From an uncultured Christensenella sp. (lineage in GTDB: Bacteria > Bacillota > Clostridia > Christensenellales > Borkfalkiaceae), in assembly GCA_910576655.1 (NCBI GenBank), contig CAJTJC010000001.1:177108-241107 (forward strand): a stretch of DNA of 64,000 bases. Direction: 5' to 3'. Of this stretch, positions 22,946-31,912 are shown one piece after another (the stretch's first letter is position 1; each line of letters begins with the position of its first letter). The notes under the pieces are model-generated. The model was not told the origin of the DNA. It saw only the letters and a list, made by a program, of their open reading frames with translations, and did not search any database. A program made the translations under genes and the position numbers.

Positions 22946-24393
22946 TTCGTCACCTTTTCGTATCCCTTTTTAGGTCGGCGCGCGGTAAATATTCTGTACC
23001 TGAAAATATACAGGCATACGGCTATTGCCGACGCGCCCGCTATTGCGCCGATTACGCCCCACACGGCGGGTGAAACGTCCTTCAAATCGGGGCAGCGGAC
23101 GTTAATCCACATGCGGTTTATTTCGGCAAGCTTGTCGCCGAAGTCAAGCATTACCACGCTGCGCTCTATGACGTTGGCGGGGGGATATTGCGCGAATAAC
23201 TGCCTGCCCCTGTTCTCGCCGTCGAAGTTTTCCGCGTCCGCGGTAAGCACGCAGCCGTCGCCGAAAAAGTAGCTTAAATCGTAGTCGAGCGTGTCGTCGG
23301 TTTCCGCGCCGTAGTTCCAGTCCATATACTCGAAAACGGTATCGGTCGCTATCGCCGAGGTGTAGCCGATGTAGTACATATTTCTTATCGCGTTTTCAGA
23401 CTTTGCAAGGAAGTTTACGAAAGCCTCCGCCGCCTCGTCTCGCTTAACGTCGCCGTCTATTCCGTCCTTTAACTTGACCCAGCCATCGAACCACAAATTA
23501 GAACATTCCTCGGGCACCGCATACCAAAGCGAAACCTCGTCCGCGTCCGCCTCGTCGAGAATATACACCGCGTCGCCCGACCACTGATAGTTTGCGGTTA
23601 CCTTGCCCGTAACCATATCCGCCTTGCCCGAATCCGTCTCGAACGAATACACGTTGTCCTTTATACTTTTAAGCACGTCCTCGGCAAGCGCTATCGTCGC
23701 GCTGTCGGTATCGTTTAAATATGCGCTTAGCTGCTCGGACGAAAGCCCTGCGGTCAGTCTGTCCCTGTTGATTATACTAAGCGCGGCAAAGTACGCGTCG
23801 CGCACGTTGTCCTTTATTGTCACGCTACGGTTATAGTCGTGGTTGAGTAAAATTCCGCAAGAAGATATATCGTCGTCGTTTACAAGCAAATCGGGATTGT
23901 ACACGAAGCCCGACGTTCCCCACATATAGCACGCGGCGTATTCCGTCCAGCCGTAGCTTTCGAATATATCCGCGATATATGGCGAGACGTTTTGCGTATG
24001 TTCGCCGCTTTCCAGAAATTCGTCCGAAAACTTTTCAAGTTTGTCCTCGGCAAGCAGCTTCATAATCATATAATCAGAGGGACACACCAAATCGTACTTA
24101 TCCCCGAGGCTCAACCGGTTATACAAATCCTCGTTTGTGCCGAAGGTGGAATACTCTACCTTTACCTTGTAGTCGTGCGTGGAATTGAACCATTCGGTGA
24201 AATCGTCGACCATGGAATTTACGCCCGTAATATCGCCGCTTTCAAGGTCTATCGTCTCGTCCCAGTCGCCCAAATCGATATACTCTTCCCAGCTGCTGAC
24301 GCGCAGGGTTACGGTCTTTTCGCCCTCGGCGCAGCCCGCAAGCGGCGCGGCAAGGAAGACGAGAGCGGCGGCAGCCGCGGCTATCCTTTTCAT
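22942..24393 (-). CDS. potD: Polyamine-type ABC substrate-binding lipoprotein with C-terminal membrane helix
   Basis: Extracytoplasmic binding protein of the spermidine/putrescine type. I start at ATG 24393 (MKRIAAAAAALVFLAAPLAG), which has a GGAGGAGCGC site and overlaps the potC stop; the upstream open frame is not part of it. Lipobox LAGC with Cys21. PotD-like motifs include LVCPSDYMIMKLLAEDKLEK, MWGTSGFVYNPDLL and AEAFVNFLAKSENA. At 483 residues it is over 100 longer than usual PotD: a ~50-residue insertion mid-protein and a C-terminal segment VWGVIGAIAGASAIAVCLYI that looks like a membrane helix, followed by a basic tail. A doubly anchored binding protein is odd. Confidence 0.88.
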   Translation of the reverse strand: MKRIAAAAAALVFLAAPLAGCAEGEKTVTLRVSSWEEYIDLGDWDETIDLESGDITGVNSMVDDFTEWFNSTHDYKVKVEYSTFGTNEDLYNRLSLGDKYDLVCPSDYMIMKLLAEDKLEKFSDEFLESGEHTQNVSPYIADIFESYGWTEYAACYMWGTSGFVYNPDLLVNDDDISSCGILLNHDYNRSVTIKDNVRDAYFAALSIINRDRLTAGLSSEQLSAYLNDTDSATIALAEDVLKSIKDNVYSFETDSGKADMVTGKVTANYQWSGDAVYILDEADADEVSLWYAVPEECSNLWFDGWVKLKDGIDGDVKRDEAAEAFVNFLAKSENAIRNMYYIGYTSAIATDTVFEYMDWNYGAETDDTLDYDLSYFFGDGCVLTADAENFDGENRGRQLFAQYPPANVIERSVVMLDFGDKLAEINRMWINVRCPDLKDVSPAVWGVIGAIAGASAIAVCLYIFRYRIFTARRPKKGYEKVTK

Positions 24394-25184
24394 GCGCTCC
24401 TCCTTTTTCTGACGGAAACGATATTCATTGCCGCCACGAAAATAATTACGAGTACGAATATCAGCGTACTGAGCGCCCACAAAGCGGTTTTGGTTTCCGT
24501 CTGCGAGCCGCGCGTGGCGTTAACCACGTAGGTGCTTATGGTATCGAACGTCGACGGTTTGGTATACGTCGTCACGAAATAGTCGTCGAGCGAGAGAGTA
24601 ACCGCGAGCATAAAGCCCGACGCTATTCCCGGAATAAGCTGCGGCAGAACGACCTTGAAAAGCGCCTGCGCGGGCGTCGCCCCGAGGTCGAGCGCAGCCT
24701 CGTAAAGGCTGTTGTCCATCTGTTTAAGCTTGGGCAGAATAGACAGATAGACGAACGGCGCGGTAAGCACGACGTGCCCGAGCCCGAGCGGGATAAAAGA
24801 ATTTTTATCCACGCGCATAATGACTATAAGCAATATGCATATAGAAAAGCCCGTGACTATGTCGGCGTTAACGACGGGTATCTGATTGAAATTGTTGATA
24901 AGCGACTTAGTGACCCGCTTGGAATAGAACGCGCCTATCGCGCCGAAGGTTGCAAGCGCGGTGGAAATCGCGGCGCAAATCAGCGCAAGCGCGACGGTGC
25001 CGAAAATCATTCCGCGCATCTCGTCATCGGCAAAAAGATTGACGTAGTTTTTAAAAGAAAATCCGCCCGTGCTTCCTCCAACGGTGGTTGCCTCGGTAAA
25101 GCTGTATACCGCAAGGACGAGTATGGGAACGTAGATAAAAAGCAGCACTAATATAAGCCAGCCGTAGCGTAAAGCCTTTTTCAT
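24390..25184 (-). CDS. potC: Polyamine-type ABC permease, PotC-like
   Basis: Inner-membrane permease of 264 residues with six hydrophobic segments. The EAA loop AALDLGATPAQALFKVVLPQ contacts the ATPase, and the start resembles PotC (YGWLILVLLFIYVPILVLAV). It overlaps potB by 4 nt and potD by 4 nt, so the cassette is tightly coupled. Substrate identity (spermidine, putrescine or related) is by family only. Confidence 0.92.
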   Translation of the reverse strand: MKKALRYGWLILVLLFIYVPILVLAVYSFTEATTVGGSTGGFSFKNYVNLFADDEMRGMIFGTVALALICAAISTALATFGAIGAFYSKRVTKSLINNFNQIPVVNADIVTGFSICILLIVIMRVDKNSFIPLGLGHVVLTAPFVYLSILPKLKQMDNSLYEAALDLGATPAQALFKVVLPQLIPGIASGFMLAVTLSLDDYFVTTYTKPSTFDTISTYVVNATRGSQTETKTALWALSTLIFVLVIIFVAAMNIVSVRKRRSA

Positions 25185-25978
25185 AGCACACCCCCTCTTG
25201 CGCTTGCGTCCTTGTCCGAAAAGCGGTTAGTAATCAGCGTTACGAAGAAAATAATTACCAGCAGAACAAGCGAAATCATAGAGCCGTTGTGCCAGTCGTA
25301 CGCAGCGAAGTAGCTGCCTATAAGGCTACCCATTATGTAGTCGCTGTTGTACAGCATATCTAAAACGACGTAGTTGGTCATTGACGGCAGCAGCACCATA
25401 GTCATGCCCGAAATTATCCCCGGCACCGAAAGCGGCAGCGTTACGCGTAAAAATACGGTTACACGGTTAGCGCCCAAATCGGACGCCGCCTCCAAAAGAC
25501 TTTTGTCCATCTTCTGCAAAGAGGTGTACAGCGGCAGCAGCATAAACGGCAGGAAATCGTACGTCATACCCACTACCGAGTTGAAAAACGGGTACCTGGA
25601 AATGTTGCCCTCGATAAGCGAAAGTATCTCTTTAAGCGCGGTTATTCTCAGCGTAAAGTTTATCCACATGGGCAGAACGAACAGCATCAAAAGCACGTAT
25701 TTTTTTCTGATATTGCTTCTCGCAAGGATATATGCCGTGGGATAAGCTATCGCAAGGCATACCAGCGTAGTAACAATCGCCAGTCCGAACGAGTAAAAAA
25801 GCGTGCCCAGCGTGTTGGTGCTTGTAAAGAAATTCGCAAAGTTTGCAAACGAAAATTTCCCCTCACCGTCAGTAAACGCGTAATAGACTATTACGAAAAG
25901 CGGTGCTATAACGAAGAGGATTAAAAACAGCGCGTAGGGTATGCAGAGCTGTTTCCTCGAAAAACGCAGTTTAGTCAT
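25181..25978 (-). CDS. potB: Polyamine-type ABC permease, PotB-like
   Basis: A 265-residue permease with six membrane segments and the EAA loop EAASDLGANRVTVFLRVTLP. The N-terminal PYALFLILFVIAPLFVIVYY and the GRTN-free PotB-like body place it as the partner of PotC. It overlaps the end of potA by 8 nt, giving translational coupling within the operon. Confidence 0.92.
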   Translation of the reverse strand: MTKLRFSRKQLCIPYALFLILFVIAPLFVIVYYAFTDGEGKFSFANFANFFTSTNTLGTLFYSFGLAIVTTLVCLAIAYPTAYILARSNIRKKYVLLMLFVLPMWINFTLRITALKEILSLIEGNISRYPFFNSVVGMTYDFLPFMLLPLYTSLQKMDKSLLEAASDLGANRVTVFLRVTLPLSVPGIISGMTMVLLPSMTNYVVLDMLYNSDYIMGSLIGSYFAAYDWHNGSMISLVLLVIIFFVTLITNRFSDKDASARGGVL

Positions 25979-27467
25979 TTTTAACCTTCAACTTCATTTT
26001 AATCTTATCGGGTGCAATTATAATTCCGACGAGGTCGCCCGTGTTCCAGAGGTCGGGGCACGAGAAAACGTAATCCTCCTCGTTCTCTTCCGTTCTGACT
26101 ATGTATCGGTAATGGTCGCCCTTGTAAATCATAGATATGATGTTTCCGCACGCGCCGCCCGCGTCCTTATCGTCGGTCATAGTTACGTCGTGCGTATCCA
26201 CCTCGACTTCGACTTCCGTACCAGTAAGGTCAAGCTTTTCGCCCGCCGCGGTTATAAGGTAGCCCTCCTCGTCGAGGGTCGAACCCGCGTACAGCGAGGT
26301 AACGTCGCACTCGAATTCGCCGTCGCCGAATTTGACGGTATTGTTTTTTGTTATTACGCCGTCGTAGCGGTTGACGGTGTAAACCTTTTCCATAAGGTGA
26401 ATACCGTCGGGCTCTATCCTCAGCCCTATTAAGTTGCCGACGGGCGCGGTCGAGGTGGACTGAACGACTATCTCGAACTTGCCTATTTGCACCGTTATTT
26501 CGTAATGCACGCCCTTGAATACCGAAGATATTACCTTGCCCTTCAGCTGTCCCTCGGCGGGCGCGCAAAGCTTAATATCCTCGGGGCGCACCACCACGTC
26601 GACAAGCTGATTTTTTTCGTAGTCGTCGAGGCAGTCGAAGGTTGCGCCGCAGAATTTTACTTTGAGCTTGCCCACAACCGTGCCGTTGAATATGTTGCTG
26701 TCGCCGATAAAGTCGGCGACGAACGTATTTACGGGCTCGTTGTAAATTTCGTCTGGGGTGCCCGTCTGCTGAATTTCGCCGTCGTTTATTACGACGACCT
26801 TGTCCGACATGGTAAGCGCCTCCTCCTGGTCGTGCGTGACGTAAATGAAGGTAATACCCAAAAGTCGGTGCATCTTTTTAAGCTCTATCTGCATTTCCTT
26901 GCGCATTTTAAGGTCGAGCGCGCCGAGCGGCTCGTCCAACAGCAGAATTTCAGGCTCGTTGACTATGGCGCGGGCTATTGCTATACGCTGCTGCTGTCCG
27001 CCCGACAGAGTGGAAACGGCGCGCTTTTCAAAGCCCTCTAAGTCGACTATTTCCAACGCCTTTCTCACCTTTTTGTCTATTTCGGCTTTCGAAAGCCTGA
27101 CCTTTTTGGTATATTCCGCGCCCTCTTTGTTGCGGTAGGTATTTTCTATCCTTTTAAGGCGCAGACCGAACGCGATATTTTCGTATACGTTGAGGTGCGG
27201 AAACAGCGCGTATTTTTGAAACACCGTGTTTACGGGGCGCTTGTTGGGCGGCAGCAGGGAAATGTCCTTGCCGTTTAAAAGTATCTGCCCCGAAGTAGGA
27301 ATATCAAAGCCCGCAATCATTCTAAGAGTTGTAGTTTTGCCGCAACCAGACGGGCCGAGAAAAGTTACGAACTCGCCTTTTTTAATTTCGAGATTGAAAT
27401 TGTCGACGGCGACCATTTCGTCGTCGAATACCTTTCTGACGTTTTTAAGCTCGATTATATTTTCCAT
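25971..27467 (-). CDS. potA: Polyamine-type ABC ATPase with long C-terminal region
   Basis: ATP-binding subunit: Walker A GPSGCGKTT near residues 39-47, signature LSGGQQQR, Walker B EILLLDEPLGALD, and a D-loop/H-loop (YVTHDQEEAL). The nucleotide domain ends around residue 240. The C-terminal regulatory part is about 250 residues instead of the usual ~130 and seems to contain two TOBE-like parts (one from about 280, a second ending HYRYIVRTEENEEDYVF). An unusual insertion of basic residues (ENTYRNKEGAEYTKKVRL) sits in the helical subdomain. First transport gene after the regulator. Confidence 0.92.
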   Translation of the reverse strand: MENIIELKNVRKVFDDEMVAVDNFNLEIKKGEFVTFLGPSGCGKTTTLRMIAGFDIPTSGQILLNGKDISLLPPNKRPVNTVFQKYALFPHLNVYENIAFGLRLKRIENTYRNKEGAEYTKKVRLSKAEIDKKVRKALEIVDLEGFEKRAVSTLSGGQQQRIAIARAIVNEPEILLLDEPLGALDLKMRKEMQIELKKMHRLLGITFIYVTHDQEEALTMSDKVVVINDGEIQQTGTPDEIYNEPVNTFVADFIGDSNIFNGTVVGKLKVKFCGATFDCLDDYEKNQLVDVVVRPEDIKLCAPAEGQLKGKVISSVFKGVHYEITVQIGKFEIVVQSTSTAPVGNLIGLRIEPDGIHLMEKVYTVNRYDGVITKNNTVKFGDGEFECDVTSLYAGSTLDEEGYLITAAGEKLDLTGTEVEVEVDTHDVTMTDDKDAGGACGNIISMIYKGDHYRYIVRTEENEEDYVFSCPDLWNTGDLVGIIIAPDKIKMKLKVKND

Positions 27468-27479
27468 AATTTCTTCTCC

Positions 27480-28013
27480 TTAAAAGTTGGGCGGGGTGGA
27501 TACCCAGATAAATTTTGCCGTGCTTTTGCCGCCGTTTACTATTTTGTGGGACTTGTCCGCTGCGTAATAGAACGCTTCGCCCTTTTTACAGGTGTACCTT
27601 GCGCTGCCCAGCTCGATAATGATTTTACCCTCCAACACGAAGCCGAATTCCTCGCCGTTGTGCGGAAAATCGTCGGCGGTCGCCGCGCCCTCGGCAAGCT
27701 CTACCAGCACGGGCTCCATCTCGTTTTTCTGCGCATTGGGAATTATCCATTTAAGACTCATTCCCCCGTCCTGCTTTTCGATAAACTCTTCCGCGTGAAA
27801 GACCACGCGCGCGTCGTCCTCTTTTTTAAAGAACGCGGCAAGGTCGGTGCCCAGCGCCGCCAAAATGTCAATCAGCGTCGAAATCGACGGCGAAGTCAAA
27901 TCGTTTTCAAGCTGCGATATGTAGCCCTTTGTCAGCTCGCACCTGTCGGCAAGCTCCGTCTGCGAAAGATTTAACTGCAATCGCAATCGCTTTATTTTTG
28001 CACCTATTTCCAT
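27480..28013 (-). CDS. XRE-cupin transcriptional regulator of the pot operon
   Basis: A 177-residue regulator with an N-terminal helix-turn-helix (LNLSQTELADRCELTKGYIS, about residues 13-32) and a C-terminal cupin domain (DFPHNGEEFGFVLEGKIIIE), the layout of PuuR-like and related sensors. Start chosen at ATG 28013 with a GGGAGGG site; the upstream codons are not typical. It heads the potABCD cassette, 12 nt before potA, an arrangement common in Clostridia. A palindrome just upstream of the gene is its probable operator. The cupin may sense a polyamine. Confidence 0.88.
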   Translation of the reverse strand: MEIGAKIKRLRLQLNLSQTELADRCELTKGYISQLENDLTSPSISTLIDILAALGTDLAAFFKKEDDARVVFHAEEFIEKQDGGMSLKWIIPNAQKNEMEPVLVELAEGAATADDFPHNGEEFGFVLEGKIIIELGSARYTCKKGEAFYYAADKSHKIVNGGKSTAKFIWVSTPPNF

Positions 28014-28036
28014 ACGCCCTCCCGCGGTTAGCAAAT

Positions 28037-28101
28037 TTAAACTAAAAGTTTAATAAAAATAAACAAGACGCATTATATAATTTACCTCGGGCGGCTGTCA
28101 A
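28037..28101 (-). promoter_or_regulatory. Promoter and palindromic operator of the pot operon
   Basis: TTGACA (28101-28096) and TATAAT (28077-28072), 18-bp spacer, on the minus strand. Downstream of the -10, in the leader, TTAAACT (28037-28043) and AGTTTAA (28047-28053) form a perfect inverted repeat with a 3-nt centre, a position suited to repression by the XRE-cupin protein. Confidence 0.75.
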
Positions 28102-28169
28102 CTTTTTTGGGGCGCATTACAAAAAAATTGTAATTTGACAAAATTTTACATTTATTTTTATGCGTGCGC

Positions 28170-28198
28170 TGTACAAACCCGAAAAATTGTGGTATCCT
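28170..28198 (+). promoter_or_regulatory. Possible promoter of the gluconate 5-dehydrogenase-like gene
   Basis: TGTACA (28170-28175) and TATCCT (28193-28198) with a 17-bp spacer; moderate match to consensus. The gene start lies 31 nt downstream with an AAAAGGAG site. Confidence 0.5.
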
Positions 28199-28229
28199 TT
28201 TATTACCAACCTAAAAGGAGCTTACGAAT

Positions 28230-29030
28230 ATGGAAATGAAAGATTTCAGACTTGACGGCAAAATCGCACTCGTCACGGGCGCGTCTTACGGAATAGGCTT
28301 TGCGATAGCGCAGGGCTTCGCCGCTGCGGGCGCAACGGTCGTGTTCAACGACATCAACGACGAGCTTGTTAAAAAGGGACTTGACGCATACAAGGCGGCG
28401 GGCATAAAGGCGCACGGCTACGTCTGCGACGTTACCGACGAGGACGCCGTAAACGCAATGATAGCAAAAATAGAAAAGGAAGTCGGCGTTATAGATATAC
28501 TCGTTAACAACGCGGGCATTATCAAGCGCATACCCATGACCGAAATGACTGCGGCGCAGTTCAGACAGGTAATAGACATAGACCTGAACGGACCGTTTAT
28601 TATGGCGAAAGCCGTAATCCCCTCTATGATTAAAAAGGGACACGGCAAAATCATAAATATCTGCTCTATGATGAGCGAGCTGGGCAGAGAAACCGTTTCC
28701 GCGTACGCGGCGGCTAAGGGCGGACTTAAAATGCTGACCCGCAATATCTGCTCGGAATACGGCGAATTCAATATTCAGTGCAACGGCATAGGTCCCGGCT
28801 ATATCGCAACCCCGCAGACCGCGCCTTTAAGAGAAAAGCAGCCCGACGGCAGCCGTCACCCCTTCGACAGCTTTATCATTTCCAAAACGCCCGCGGGCAG
28901 GTGGCTTGAAGCGGACGAGCTTGCAGGTCCCGCAGTCTTCCTCGCGTCCGACGCGTCGAACGCAGTCAACGGACACATTTTGTACGTTGACGGAGGCATA
29001 CTCGCGTATATAGGCAAGCAGCCCAAATAA
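28230..29030 (+). CDS. Gluconate 5-dehydrogenase-like short-chain dehydrogenase
   Basis: NAD(P)-dependent SDR of 266 residues resembling IdnO/gluconate 5-dehydrogenase (5-ketogluconate to gluconate). The cofactor site is TGASYGIGFAIAQG near residue 17, then NNAG (IDILVNNAGIIKRIPMTEM), and the catalytic Ser, Tyr and Lys in ICSMMSELGRETVSAYAAAK. The GPGYIATPQTAPLRE segment is typical of the subfamily. Single gene with its own terminator. A related sugar-acid SDR, kduD, lies 9 kb away, so both serve acid-sugar metabolism. Substrate is assigned by similarity only. Confidence 0.8.
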   Translation: MEMKDFRLDGKIALVTGASYGIGFAIAQGFAAAGATVVFNDINDELVKKGLDAYKAAGIKAHGYVCDVTDEDAVNAMIAKIEKEVGVIDILVNNAGIIKRIPMTEMTAAQFRQVIDIDLNGPFIMAKAVIPSMIKKGHGKIINICSMMSELGRETVSAYAAAKGGLKMLTRNICSEYGEFNIQCNGIGPGYIATPQTAPLREKQPDGSRHPFDSFIISKTPAGRWLEADELAGPAVFLASDASNAVNGHILYVDGGILAYIGKQPK

Positions 29031-29044
29031 ACAACGGCAAGTAA

Positions 29045-29073
29045 AAAACTCACCCGAAAACGGGTGAGTTTTA
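29045..29073 (+). terminator. Terminator of the SDR gene
   Basis: AAAACTCACCCG (29045-29056) and CGGGTGAGTTTT (29061-29072) form a 12-bp perfect stem with an AAAA loop, followed by ATTTTT. Confidence 0.9.
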
Positions 29074-29106
29074 TTTTTCGTCCTGCGCAAGCAGTACTAT
29101 TTCGTC

Positions 29107-29137
29107 CAAAAAAAGCAGGGAAAACCCTGCTTTTTTT
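29107..29137 (-). terminator. Terminator of the mgtC-like gene
   Basis: A-run, GCAGGG, AAAA loop, CCCTGC and T-run form a symmetrical terminator; on the minus strand it begins at the stop codon of the MgtC-family gene. Confidence 0.85.
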
Positions 29138-29813
29138 AATTCACTTCGTCGTCTATTCTGTCAATCGACTGAATGAACGGGTGCTGCTGCAAAACCTCTA
29201 AAATAAACTTGTCGTCAAATTCCTTGTCTGTACGCACAAGCACCGAAAAAACTATATCGTCGCCGTGCTTCTTCGCGTCGAGCTGAACATAACGGTCCAC
29301 CTCGAAAATGCGCTGTACCGTGTCGCTTTCGTCGGTCTTGTTTATAAAAACCACCCTGAGCTGAACGTAATGCTTGTTTTTAAAGAACTTGCAGTTTATG
29401 TGCATTACGCACTGTGCCGCGATAATTATCGCGGTAGAGCTTGCCGCAACTATGTACATACCAGCGCCCGCAGCCATACCTACGCCCGCGGTTATCCACA
29501 CGCCCGCGGCGGTGGTAAGCCCGTGAACCGCCTGCTTGCGGTACATTATCATTCCCGCGCCTATAAAGCCTATACCAGAAACAACCTGCGCAGCAAGCCT
29601 TGCCCCGTCGTACTTGCCTTCCATATCCGAAAAGCCGTACTTTGATATAAGCATAAACAGACACGCGCCCGCAGACACAATCGCATGTGTTCGCATGCCC
29701 GCCTCTTTAAAGCGCATCTTACGCTCGGTACCTATCGCAAAGCCCAAAAGGACGGCGATTATCATTCTTAAAACGTATTCTAATTCGATTAAATTATCAG
29801 GTAAAAGTTGCAT
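29136..29813 (-). CDS. MgtC/SapB family membrane protein
   Basis: A 225-residue protein with an N-terminal membrane domain (about four helices, residues 1-135) and a soluble C-terminal ACT-like domain. Family motifs are LRMIIAVLLGFAIGTERKMR, GMRTHAIVSAGACLFMLISK and QVVSGIGFIGAGMIMYRKQA. In pathogens MgtC supports low-magnesium growth and ATP synthase regulation; in this setting the role is unknown. Start has a GGGGGGAAAC site. Transcribed alone. Confidence 0.88.
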   Translation of the reverse strand: MQLLPDNLIELEYVLRMIIAVLLGFAIGTERKMRFKEAGMRTHAIVSAGACLFMLISKYGFSDMEGKYDGARLAAQVVSGIGFIGAGMIMYRKQAVHGLTTAAGVWITAGVGMAAGAGMYIVAASSTAIIIAAQCVMHINCKFFKNKHYVQLRVVFINKTDESDTVQRIFEVDRYVQLDAKKHGDDIVFSVLVRTDKEFDDKFILEVLQQHPFIQSIDRIDDEVN

Positions 29814-29832
29814 GTTTCCCCCCGTAGCGTAT

Positions 29833-29860
29833 ATTATACCACCGAATTTGAAAATTGCAA
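29833..29860 (-). promoter_or_regulatory. Promoter of the mgtC-like gene
   Basis: TTGCAA (29860-29855) and an extended -10 TGGTATAAT (TATAAT 29838-29833), 16-bp spacer, minus strand. Confidence 0.7.
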
Positions 29861-29876
29861 GACCAAAAGCGGATTT

Positions 29877-31907
29877 TTATTTTTTAAACTCTGCCAAAAT
29901 TTTTTTATAGGCTTCGGAATTTAATATTTCCTCCAACGCGACAATATCCGCGCCCTTGTCCGCAACGGTGGAAAATTCCTCGTCCTCTACCGCCGCCCCG
30001 AACGCCGTACCGCTTAAAAAGTAATTTCCCTCGAAGTTATGATATTCGGTTTCACCCGAAGTATATGAATTATTATCGTAAATATTTTTGCCGACCACTC
30101 CGACAATCGCGCCGGAATAGTTGCCGGCAAAATTATTTGTACCGGTGAAGTACGAGCCGGTGACCCCGCCCCCGAAAAATGTGCCGTCGTAACTGCCTTG
30201 CTGCACCAGCCCCGTTATGCCTCCCACGCAAGAGGGTTTGTCCCCGCTCGCGGTAACAGAAATCAAGTTTTCGCTTATACAGTCCTGCACCACGCCGTAG
30301 TAGAACGCGAATATATCCCGCGCAATGACGCTTGAACCTACTATTCCGCCTACGTACGCGTCCCCCGCGGCTACGGTTATTTCGCCACCCGAAATACAAT
30401 TAACGGTAAGCCCGTGCGACACCGCCGATATGCCGCCCGCATAAACCGTGCCGTCCCCGCTTGCCGAAAGCGAGCCGCTGTTTTTGCAAAGCGAAATTTC
30501 ACCTCCGTTCAGATAAGATATGCCCGCCGCCGCTACCGCGCGGGGGGTCTCGGTTTCGGCAGTGCTTGTCGAAACCGCCGATATATCAGCCCTGTTTTCA
30601 CAGCGGGTAACCGTCCCGTCGTTATTCATAACTATGCCGCACGACATGGGGTTCCAGCCCGCGTCGGAAGAGGTCTGGGTAAGCTCAGCCTCGTTGACGT
30701 TGCCCGAAAGCCTGCCGCTGTTGTTGACGCACACGCCCGCCAAATCGAAGGTCTCCGCGCCGATAGAGCCGGTAACGGTGCAGTCCTCCACGTAGCCCGC
30801 GTTGACGCCCGCAATACCGCCGAACACGGCGTTTGCCGACGCCTCGCCTATAAGCGACAGCTGCGAATAATTTACCGTACAGTTTTTAACCGTACCCGCC
30901 CCGCGCGAGCTGTACTTGTAGTTGTTGACAAGCACAACGCCGCCGAAGATAAGCTCGTCCGTAGGAGTATCGGTAGTCGCCTGCGCGCGGATTGTTCCTC
31001 CTACGTTTACTTCAACCCCGTCGATTGTGCCGAAGTTGGTTACGGCGACAAGCGCCGTCGCAGCGCCCGAGACTATGTCGGCAGTGACGTTGAACGTCGC
31101 GTTTTCTATCGCCGCGTTTTCCGAAACCGACGTAAACAGAGCGCCCGACGACTGCACGGTAACGCCCGAAAGCTTGCCGTTAAGCTCTCCCAGCGACGCG
31201 CCCTTGCCCGCGATTATTTTGTTTCCGTCGCCGTATATCCTGCAATTAAACTTGCTTACCGAAAAATTTTCGGGCAGGGTTATATCGCTTTTAAGCGTGT
31301 ATTCCTTTTTGGACGCGAAGTCAATCTGGCTCAGCTTTTTCACCTCTCCCTCTACGGGCTTGGGTATAAGCGCAACGGTTGTAACGGGAACGCCTACGGC
31401 TATTACCGCTGCAAGCGCCGAGCATATCACCCCGACCGCAACTGTCTTTTTCTCCCTGCGGGTCATAGGTCGCCTGTCTAAAATTACGGCGTCGCCCTCG
31501 AAGCTTATATTTAAAGCATACTTAATCGAATAAATCGATTTAAGCCTTTCGCGCACTTCTTTTTGCGGTTTGACCGCGGGATATATCCGCTTGAATTTAC
31601 GCGTCTTATCTAAAATCAGCAGCATTTCCAGCGGGGTTACCACCTCGTCGGAATACAGCCTGAGACATTTGCCCGCAACGCGCGAAAACTCCTTCGAGAC
31701 TGCGGCGGGTTCGTCCTCCTCCTGCCACGCGGTTATTTTAAGCAAGCTTTTTTCATGCGCGGAAAGTATGCGCTTTGCCCCGTACATATACAGCAGCGAA
31801 AGCACAGGGAAGCGGCCCAGACGGTAATTCCCGCATGGACCGAGGGCGTCGTACGCCGTTTTGTCGTCATTGATTATTGCTTCCAGTAAGTCGGTTATCT
31901 GCGCCAT
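29877..31907 (-). CDS. Membrane-anchored protein with extracellular beta-helix, unknown function
   Basis: A 676-residue protein that I do not recognise. Residues 1-150 form a soluble, probably cytoplasmic domain with an acidic/basic mix; a single membrane helix follows (VAVGVICSALAAVIAVGVPV, about 153-175). The remaining 500 residues are low in charge, rich in G, N, S, T and V, with repeated units such as GGIAGVNAGYVEDCTVTGSI and GGIVGSSV, like GLUG-type or right-handed beta-helix repeats of surface proteins. Start chosen at ATG 31907 with an AGGGA site 6 nt after the coiled-coil gene stop. Last gene of the four-gene operon starting at 35948. May link a cytoplasmic module to the cell surface. 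Confidence 0.75.
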   Translation of the reverse strand: MAQITDLLEAIINDDKTAYDALGPCGNYRLGRFPVLSLLYMYGAKRILSAHEKSLLKITAWQEEDEPAAVSKEFSRVAGKCLRLYSDEVVTPLEMLLILDKTRKFKRIYPAVKPQKEVRERLKSIYSIKYALNISFEGDAVILDRRPMTRREKKTVAVGVICSALAAVIAVGVPVTTVALIPKPVEGEVKKLSQIDFASKKEYTLKSDITLPENFSVSKFNCRIYGDGNKIIAGKGASLGELNGKLSGVTVQSSGALFTSVSENAAIENATFNVTADIVSGAATALVAVTNFGTIDGVEVNVGGTIRAQATTDTPTDELIFGGVVLVNNYKYSSRGAGTVKNCTVNYSQLSLIGEASANAVFGGIAGVNAGYVEDCTVTGSIGAETFDLAGVCVNNSGRLSGNVNEAELTQTSSDAGWNPMSCGIVMNNDGTVTRCENRADISAVSTSTAETETPRAVAAAGISYLNGGEISLCKNSGSLSASGDGTVYAGGISAVSHGLTVNCISGGEITVAAGDAYVGGIVGSSVIARDIFAFYYGVVQDCISENLISVTASGDKPSCVGGITGLVQQGSYDGTFFGGGVTGSYFTGTNNFAGNYSGAIVGVVGKNIYDNNSYTSGETEYHNFEGNYFLSGTAFGAAVEDEEFSTVADKGADIVALEEILNSEAYKKILAEFKK

Positions 31908-31912
31908 ATTCC

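Noticed and set aside
30414..31481. 355-codon open frame on the plus strand
   Set aside because: It is antisense to the beta-helix membrane protein gene, has arginine/alanine-rich composition typical of a shadow frame and no ribosome binding site.
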